From CAZSAT01 sp964604675 (lineage in GTDB: Bacteria > Myxococcota_A > UBA796 > CAJQPC01), in the NCBI GenBank assembly GCA_964604675.1, contig CAZSAT010000011.1:1-64000 (forward strand): a stretch of 64,000 nucleotides of DNA, written 5' to 3'. Positions 59,027-64,000 of this stretch are shown here, piece after piece (the stretch's first letter is position 1; each line of letters opens with the position of its first letter). The notes beneath the pieces are model-generated. The model was not told the DNA's origin and did not search any database. It saw only the letters and a list, made by a program, of their open reading frames with translations. The translations under genes were made by a program, and so were the position numbers.

Positions 59027-61399
59027 TCAGCTCGCTCCGGCGGAAGTGATGTCCTGCTCGAGCACCGCCTGGTCGAGCACCGCCTGGTCGTCGTCGAGCT
59101 GGTGGGTGCGCGGCAGCTGCCCCTCGCCGCGTTCGCGTCGGAGCGTGTCCCACCGGCGGGACAGGTCCTCGAGGGCCTCGGCGAGCTCCTCCGAGTCGGC
59201 GGCGGCCTGTCGGATCTCGTGGGCCCGGTGGAAGTCGAGCGGCCCGAAGTCGTGCTCCGCCTGGAAGCGCACGTCGGCGTCGTTGCGCATCCAGTCGCCG
59301 CTCGCGTGGATCAGGATCTTGAGGCTGTCGATGGCGTCGTCCTTGCGTCGGAGCACGCCCAGGAACTCGTCGGCCAGCCGCACCACCCGGTGACCCCGTG
59401 GGAAGCGCCACGTGTCCGCCCAGCTCGCGACGGGAGCGCGGTTCGAGGGCGGCGGGATGACGTTGGACGCCACGATGAGCTCGGCGCCTTCGTAGGCCAG
59501 GATGTCGTTCGGCACGTTGTTGATGACCCCCCCGTCCACGTACCGCTCGTCGCCCAGCGTGGTCGGCGTGAAGGGGGGCAGCGAGCCGCTGGCGCGCACC
59601 CCGAAGCCGAGCGTGCCGCTTCGGATGGTGCGCTGGGCCTTGTGGTGCAGCTCGGTGACCACCGGGAACAGGGGCACCGCCAGGTTCTCCAAGCGCACCG
59701 AGCCGAGCTCGGTGTCGACCCAGCGTCGCAAGAACTCGCCGCTGAGCCAGCCGCGCGTGCCGGCGCGCTCCAGGCCGCGGACGTGGTCGAGGAGCTGGGC
59801 CAGGCCATCGAGTCCCCGGGCACAATAGAACGCGCCCACGGTCGTTCCGACGCTCGCGCCGCTGACCATGTCGATGGGCACACCGCGCGCTTCGATGGCC
59901 TCCAAGAGCGCCAGGTGAGCGAAGCCGAGCGCGGCGCCGCCGCCGAGGGCGAGTCCCACGCGGCGGTCGCTCACAGCGCGGGCAAGTCGCTGCACGTGGG
60001 CTCGGTGCTCCGGTGGGCACGGCCCGCCACGACGTGCGGCCTCGAGCACCGATCGCGGGAGACGCACGGCGCCACGTGCGACCCGGCGGGTCGCCAGGAG
60101 CTGGTCGGCCTGGGCGGGGTCGGGCACGACGGCGATCACCAGGAGCGGTGCGCTGGTCTCCGAGATGTCGTCCGGGACCTCGTCGCCGGGCTCCAACAAC
60201 AGCGCGATCTTGTGCACGTGCCCCTTGAGCGCGTCGGTCAGGGCGCGGCGCGGTCGCGCCACGAGCACGAAGTCGGTGTCGGCGCCGTGCAGCTGCTCCC
60301 CGGCGTCGACCAGGGTCTGGCCGGCGTCGTCGGACGACACGGTCTTCCAGGACCCGGTCATCACCGTGCCCTCACCCTCGTGCACCACGGTGACGCCGTC
60401 GTCGAAGTCGCTGCTGAGGGCCTGCGCGAGCCAGCAGGTCAGGGTGTGCACGGGGTGGTCGGAGCCGCCCGTCAGCAGCACCACCTCCGCGGGATCCGAG
60501 AGGATCGCGGGCACGGCGCGCTCGGGAGGGAGCAGATCCCGTCGTGCCTGGATCACGGCGCGGCGGAAGGAGTCGGAGACCTCGAGGAGCTGCTGGTAGC
60601 GCTGTGGCTCGAGGCACAACAACCGGGTGGGCTCCAGGGTCACGACGTCGTAGGGCGAGCGTTCGTTGGTGATGACCTCGACGTCGCCGACGACCTGGTC
60701 GGGTCCGGGGCAGTCCAGCGCGTCCCACGCGTCGGTGCCGACCGGTTGGTACGACGGGCCACGCGGCAGCCGCCGCTGGAGTCGCCCCCGCACGACGATC
60801 GCGATGCGACCGGGGTGCTCGCCTCGGGCCCAGATCACCCGGCCAGCGGGCAGATCGGCCTCGAGATCGCCCTTGCTCGGCTCGAACCACGCCCCCTCGA
60901 ACATGCTCCACAGCAGGCGGGTGGGCACGTGGCGGAGGCACGAGTTGCGACGCACGGCGCTCGCGAGGCGCGGCATGAGGCGGTGGAGCGCCGCGAGCCT
61001 CGTGAGCATCCGTCCGATGGTGCTCGGCCGCCGTTCCGCCAGCTCGCGCAGGTGGTCGAGTCGGAGCAGGTGCAAGCGGCAGTCCCGCTCGGCGCTGGCG
61101 CCGGAGGTGTGGTTGCCGGTCAGGCAGTCTTCGCCGAAGAGGCTTCGAGGTCCAAGCGCATAGCTGATCGGGGCCCTTCGGAGCTCCGGGCGGTGGGTGA
61201 TGGCGACGAGGCCCCACTCCACCAGGTAGAGGCCCTGGCTCGGGCGCTCGATGTGGGTGATGCGGTCGCCGCCCTCCACGTCGACCCGCCGCATGCACGC
61301 CTCGAGCATGGGGTAGTCCGCGTCCTCGAGATCCTTGCGCAGGTCCCAGCAGTTGCGCAGCAGCGACAGTCGGTGTCGTCTCGCGTCCTCGGCACTCAC
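59027..61399 (-). CDS. NTE-type patatin phospholipase with two cyclic-nucleotide-binding-like domains
   Basis: 790 residues. Two cNMP-binding-type beta-rolls come first (about residues 15-135, with GLYLVEWGLVAITHRPELRR, and 165-290, with GRIAIVVRGRLQRRLPRG). A Rossmann-like connector follows (LSDPAEVVLLTGGSDHPV). The patatin domain near 485-700 has the oxyanion loop LGGGAALGFAHL, the nucleophile motif GASVGTT and the catalytic DGGVINNVP. This is the neuropathy-target-esterase layout (lysophospholipase). The tail repeats a 15-bp unit (59058-59087), giving DQAVLDQAVLEQD. GTG at 61399 is chosen for the GGGAGAG site before it; the frame is open upstream. Coupled to the haem lipoprotein. Confidence 0.9.
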   Translation of the reverse strand: MSAEDARRHRLSLLRNCWDLRKDLEDADYPMLEACMRRVDVEGGDRITHIERPSQGLYLVEWGLVAITHRPELRRAPISYALGPRSLFGEDCLTGNHTSGASAERDCRLHLLRLDHLRELAERRPSTIGRMLTRLAALHRLMPRLASAVRRNSCLRHVPTRLLWSMFEGAWFEPSKGDLEADLPAGRVIWARGEHPGRIAIVVRGRLQRRLPRGPSYQPVGTDAWDALDCPGPDQVVGDVEVITNERSPYDVVTLEPTRLLCLEPQRYQQLLEVSDSFRRAVIQARRDLLPPERAVPAILSDPAEVVLLTGGSDHPVHTLTCWLAQALSSDFDDGVTVVHEGEGTVMTGSWKTVSSDDAGQTLVDAGEQLHGADTDFVLVARPRRALTDALKGHVHKIALLLEPGDEVPDDISETSAPLLVIAVVPDPAQADQLLATRRVARGAVRLPRSVLEAARRGGPCPPEHRAHVQRLARAVSDRRVGLALGGGAALGFAHLALLEAIEARGVPIDMVSGASVGTTVGAFYCARGLDGLAQLLDHVRGLERAGTRGWLSGEFLRRWVDTELGSVRLENLAVPLFPVVTELHHKAQRTIRSGTLGFGVRASGSLPPFTPTTLGDERYVDGGVINNVPNDILAYEGAELIVASNVIPPPSNRAPVASWADTWRFPRGHRVVRLADEFLGVLRRKDDAIDSLKILIHASGDWMRNDADVRFQAEHDFGPLDFHRAHEIRQAAADSEELAEALEDLSRRWDTLRRERGEGQLPRTHQLDDDQAVLDQAVLEQDITSAGAS
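59058..59087. repeat. Two tandem copies of a 15-bp unit at the patatin 3' end
   Basis: Two identical 15-bp copies (59058-59072 and 59073-59087) inside the coding frame, adding five residues. A likely slippage site. Confidence 0.8.
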
Positions 61400-61430
61400 T
61401 CGCTCTCCCGCCCTGCCTCGGCCGATCCTG

Positions 61431-63326
61431 TCACAAGGCCAGTCCGAAGACCAGGAACACGGCGCCCGCCTCCGTGCCTGCCGACCCGTCCCGGTGCGCG
61501 CCGACGGCGAGGTCGCCGGTGGCATCGTCGTCCAGCAAGCCGCCGGCCAGGGCCTGGCCAGCGTACGCGCCGCCATCTCCGTGGAGCACCAGGGCGGCCG
61601 CGTCCTCCAGCGATGTGCTGCCCTCCACCGGACCCGACACCAGCCAGATCGTGCCGGAGCCGGCGCCGTTCTCGTCGGCGTCGGGGCTGCCCACGGCGAG
61701 GTCGGGCAGGCCATCCCCCGACTGGTCGGGCACCACGGCGAGGCTGCTGCCCGCGTAGCTGTAGGCGCGCTGGCCGAGCAGCGTCGCGTCGGCCGCGCTC
61801 AGGTAGTAGGCGCCATCGGTCGGCCCGTGGAACACGTAGACGGCCCCGGCGTCGGCTTCACCCTCGTCGGCGCCGGGCGCGCCGGCCAGCACGTCCGCGT
61901 AGCCGTCGCCGTTCAGGTCGCCACCGGCCAGTCCCCATCCGGCGCCGTCACCGGCCACGCCGGCGAGCTTCAGGTCGGCATCCGAGGCGAGGACCGCGGT
62001 GCCGTAGCTGGCGCCGAAGCGGTACACGGCGCCAGCGTCGTCCCCGCCCGCTCGGTGGGCGGGCGCTCCCACGAGCAGCTCGGCGAGGCCGTCGCCGTCG
62101 GTGTCGGGCAGGCCGACCACCGCGGCGCCGAAGGCATCGTCGTCGTCCTCCGCCGTGATGGTGACGAGCGCGTCACCGGGCGTCGTACCCCCCTCGATGA
62201 TCTGGACCTCCCCTCCGTGGCCAGCCGTGGGCGCGCCGACGACGAGCTCCGCGTAGCCGTCGCTGGTGCCGTCCGACACCAAGGCCACCGCCGAGCCGAG
62301 CTCTCCGGTCCCGGACCACGACGCGTCGGCGTCGCTCAGCCGCTCCGCCGTCGGCGGACCCAGCAGGAGGTACGCGCTGGCTGCGCCAGGCGCTCCGATC
62401 AGCACGTCGTGCAGACCGTCCCCGTCGACGTCCGCCCCCGACGCCACCGCGGCGCCTGCAGCGCCGTCCTCCTCGACGCCGCGGTGCGTGCTCCCGCGGT
62501 CGGCGAGGTCGCCGCCGTCGTCGACCGGGCCGCGGAGCGTGTAGATGCCCCCGACGTCGCCGGTGGCGCCGTCGTCGAGGTCGTCCGCGCCGACGATCAG
62601 GTCGGCGTCGCCGTCGCCGTTCACCTCACCGGTGGCCAGCGCACTCCCGGCGCGGGTGTGGCTGGCCTCTCCGAGCAGGGTCTCGTCGGCGGCCTCCGAG
62701 AGCACGAGCTCGCCGGCGAGGGCGCAGCCGTTCAGGGTGCCGTCGCAGTCGTTGTCGACCCCGTCGTTGCACTGTTCGTCCTCGTCGGGGTTGGCGTCGG
62801 GGTGATCGTCGTCGCAGTCTCCGCCCTGCTCCGTCCAGTCGGGTCCGGGTTCGCCGCACGAGGTCGTGGCCGTGGCGTCTTCGCCGAAGCCGTCGTCGTC
62901 CCGGTCCTGGTACCAGGTGGAGCCCCCCTCCACGTCGCCGTCGTCCACGACGCCGTCGCAGTCCTGGTCGCGTCCGTCGCAGGTCTCCTCGGCGCCTGGG
63001 TGCACGTCGGCCGCCTCGTCGTCGCAGTCACCGAGGTCGGCGGCGAAGCCGTCGCGCACCTCACACGCCTCGATCGTGCTCTCGGTGGTGCCCCAGCCGT
63101 CGCCGTCGGCGTCGCGGTACCAGGTGAGCTCACCCTGCGCGCCCGCCTCGTCCGTCTCGCCGTCGCAGTCGTTGTCGAGGCCGTCGCAACGCTCGGTGGC
63201 CTCGGGGTGCGCCAGGGGGTTGTCGTCGTCGCAGTCGTCGGCGTAGTAGCCGTCGTCGTCGGCGTCCCCCGTGTCCACGCCACCCTCGACGCTGACCGGA
63301 GCGCAGGCCAGCCACCACGCGAACAT
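61431..63326 (-). CDS. Lipoprotein with MopE-type repeats and an FG-GAP propeller
   Basis: 631 residues. MFAWWLAC is a short lipoprotein signal (Cys8). Three MopE-type calcium or metal repeats follow (ERCDGLDNDCDGETDE; ETCDGRDQDCDGVVDDG; EQCNDGVDNDCDGTLNGC), each with a leading CDDD element. The rest is a run of FG-GAP/integrin-alpha-like blades (GEVNGDGDADLIVGADD; ADVDGDGLHDVLIGAPG; DTDGDGLAELLVGAP; DLNGDGYADVLAGAPG; DQSGDGLPDLAVGSPD), about seven, with DxDxDG calcium loops. It is a typical myxobacterial surface protein, probably adhesive or structural. ATG 63326 has GAGGAGG 4 nt upstream; an ATG at 63350 is less likely because it overlaps the -10. Confidence 0.9.
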   Translation of the reverse strand: MFAWWLACAPVSVEGGVDTGDADDDGYYADDCDDDNPLAHPEATERCDGLDNDCDGETDEAGAQGELTWYRDADGDGWGTTESTIEACEVRDGFAADLGDCDDEAADVHPGAEETCDGRDQDCDGVVDDGDVEGGSTWYQDRDDDGFGEDATATTSCGEPGPDWTEQGGDCDDDHPDANPDEDEQCNDGVDNDCDGTLNGCALAGELVLSEAADETLLGEASHTRAGSALATGEVNGDGDADLIVGADDLDDGATGDVGGIYTLRGPVDDGGDLADRGSTHRGVEEDGAAGAAVASGADVDGDGLHDVLIGAPGAASAYLLLGPPTAERLSDADASWSGTGELGSAVALVSDGTSDGYAELVVGAPTAGHGGEVQIIEGGTTPGDALVTITAEDDDDAFGAAVVGLPDTDGDGLAELLVGAPAHRAGGDDAGAVYRFGASYGTAVLASDADLKLAGVAGDGAGWGLAGGDLNGDGYADVLAGAPGADEGEADAGAVYVFHGPTDGAYYLSAADATLLGQRAYSYAGSSLAVVPDQSGDGLPDLAVGSPDADENGAGSGTIWLVSGPVEGSTSLEDAAALVLHGDGGAYAGQALAGGLLDDDATGDLAVGAHRDGSAGTEAGAVFLVFGLAL

Positions 63327-63345
63327 GCAGCCTCCTCGAACGCAG

Positions 63346-63351
63346 ACCATA
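63346..63351 (-). promoter_or_regulatory. Possible -10 for the FG-GAP lipoprotein (short leader)
   Basis: TATGGT on the minus strand, 19 nt before the ATG at 63326, with GAGGAGG in the short leader. Confidence 0.4.
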
Positions 63352-63374
63352 CTCGGGCGACGAGGAGGTACCGC

Positions 63375-63797
63375 ATGATCCTGAGCTGGTCCGTGGCGCT
63401 CGCGCTGGAGCCGATGAACCTGGACGCTGGCGTGGCCGTCGACGGCTACGACGTGGTGGCCTACTTCGAGGACGCGGTCGCCACGGCCGGCAGCCCGGAC
63501 CACGTGTCGCTGTACGGGGGCGCCACGTGGCGCTTTGCGAGCGCGGAACACCGGGCGGTGTTCGAGGCGGAGCCAGAGCGCTTCGTGCCACGCTTTGGCG
63601 GCTACTGTGCCTGGGCGGTGAGCCAGGGGCGGACGGCGGACATCGATCCGACCGCCTGGACGGTGGTGGAGGGGGCGCTGTACCTGAACTACTCGCCCGA
63701 CATCCAGGCCAAGTGGCGGGCCGACACGGAGGCGCACATCGCGCTCGGCGAGGCCAACTGGCCGAAGCTCCTCGCCGGCGAGTTGCCGGCGAAGTGA
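63375..63797 (+). CDS. YHS domain protein
   Basis: 140 residues. A short hydrophobic start (MILSWSVALA) may be a signal peptide. The YHS pattern is clear: AVDGYDVVAYFED, then WRFASAEHRAVFEAEPERF, then PRFGGYCAWAVSQG. The domain occurs in metal-handling proteins and near redox enzymes, but its exact role is unclear. The conserved Cys in GGYCAW is present. GAGGAGG lies 6 nt before the ATG. It diverges from the FG-GAP gene across 48 bp and abuts the convergent amidohydrolase. Confidence 0.85.
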   Translation: MILSWSVALALEPMNLDAGVAVDGYDVVAYFEDAVATAGSPDHVSLYGGATWRFASAEHRAVFEAEPERFVPRFGGYCAWAVSQGRTADIDPTAWTVVEGALYLNYSPDIQAKWRADTEAHIALGEANWPKLLAGELPAK

Positions 63798-63798
63798 G

Positions 63799-64000
63799 TC
63801 ATGGTTCGCGCCCCCGGATCCAGACGCGGTCGGGCGCCGCCAGCACGGATGGGTCCTCCAGGGGGTCCTCCGACACGAGCATCAAGCTCGCGTCCTTGCC
63901 CACCTCGACGGACCCGAGGTGCTCCAGTCCCCAGAAGCTCGCGGGGGCGGTGGTGCCCATCGCCAGGATCTCGGCGGGGGAGAAGCCAGCCTCGGCCAAC
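63799..64000 (-). CDS. Amidohydrolase C-terminus (partial)
   Basis: The last 67 residues of a protein that starts beyond the right edge. AGFSPAEILAMGTTAPASFW, then LGSVEVGKDASLMLVSEDPL matches the C-terminal end of metal-dependent amidohydrolases of the imidazolonepropionase/prolidase-like branch, where these residues close the barrel and rebuild the beta-sandwich. The active site is outside the window, so the substrate cannot be inferred. Confidence 0.85.
   Translation of the reverse strand, partial: LAEAGFSPAEILAMGTTAPASFWGLEHLGSVEVGKDASLMLVSEDPLEDPSVLAAPDRVWIRGREP

Noticed and set aside
59058..59087. Direct repeats as part of a CRISPR or regulatory array
   Set aside because: Only two 15-bp copies, in tandem and within a coding frame; a simple duplication.

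Overview
The window is a dense, GC-rich chromosomal segment that reads like a myxobacterium-type genome (Myxococcota or a close relative, possibly a metagenome-assembled contig). The signs are a MYXO-CTERM-like surface anchor (LTD protein, 42495-44366), an active serine/threonine kinase with PEGA repeats, a second kinase-like protein joined to a sulfatase-modifying-factor domain, MopE-type calcium-binding repeats, a PEGA/TPR protein cluster, and many short-signal lipoproteins. A run of 10 Ns at 50889-50898 is an assembly gap inside recB. I see no rRNA, tRNA, CRISPR array, insertion sequence or prophage gene. No stretch over 300 bases lacks a gene; the longest gap is the divergent spacer 15353-15587.

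Layout. 1-7148: pseudokinase/FGE fusion (partial), ABC1/UbiB-type kinase, MBL hydrolase, proS, tkt. 7183-13734: an envelope glycosylation group with a DPM-type glycosyltransferase, an STT3/AglB-like oligosaccharyltransferase, a sulfotransferase, a TPR protein and a YfhO-like GT-C protein. 13649-25244: PPTase, glucokinase, degenerate AAA+ regulator, glycosyltransferase, PrsW protease, CGFS glutaredoxin, UvrA2-like ABC protein, second MBL hydrolase, nucleosidase and YebC. 25298-32880: TPR and PEGA proteins around an active Ser/Thr kinase, plus the first radical SAM/SPASM protein. 32941-39440: glycosyltransferase with a long coiled coil, a tandem radical SAM protein whose second half lost its cluster cysteines, a seven-repeat RCC1-like lipoprotein, a metallophosphoesterase and a PilZ-like protein.

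56100 down to 39430 is one co-directional minus-strand run: recC, recB, recD, a PLD-family nuclease lipoprotein, an outer-membrane barrel with a ComEA-type helix-hairpin-helix region, a three-LTD MYXO-CTERM protein, a WD40 lipoprotein and a class II DAHP synthase. Stops and starts overlap at most joints. I regard this as the best candidate for an undescribed system: cytoplasmic DNA processing linked to an exported DNA-handling module. The remainder (56158-64000) carries a Tat-exported phospholipase C-like enzyme, an SGNH-like hydrolase, an NTE-type patatin coupled to a haem lipoprotein, an FG-GAP/MopE lipoprotein, a YHS protein and a partial amidohydrolase.

Two genome-wide habits show through. 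First, eight genes have the hexamer TANNNT ending exactly 6 nt before the start codon and no Shine-Dalgarno sequence (two more at 7 and 8 nt), which is the signature of leaderless transcripts; genes with a recognisable SD carry the hexamer further upstream or are translationally coupled. Second, many exported proteins have very short signal peptides without basic residues, three of them with the lipobox cysteine at position 8.
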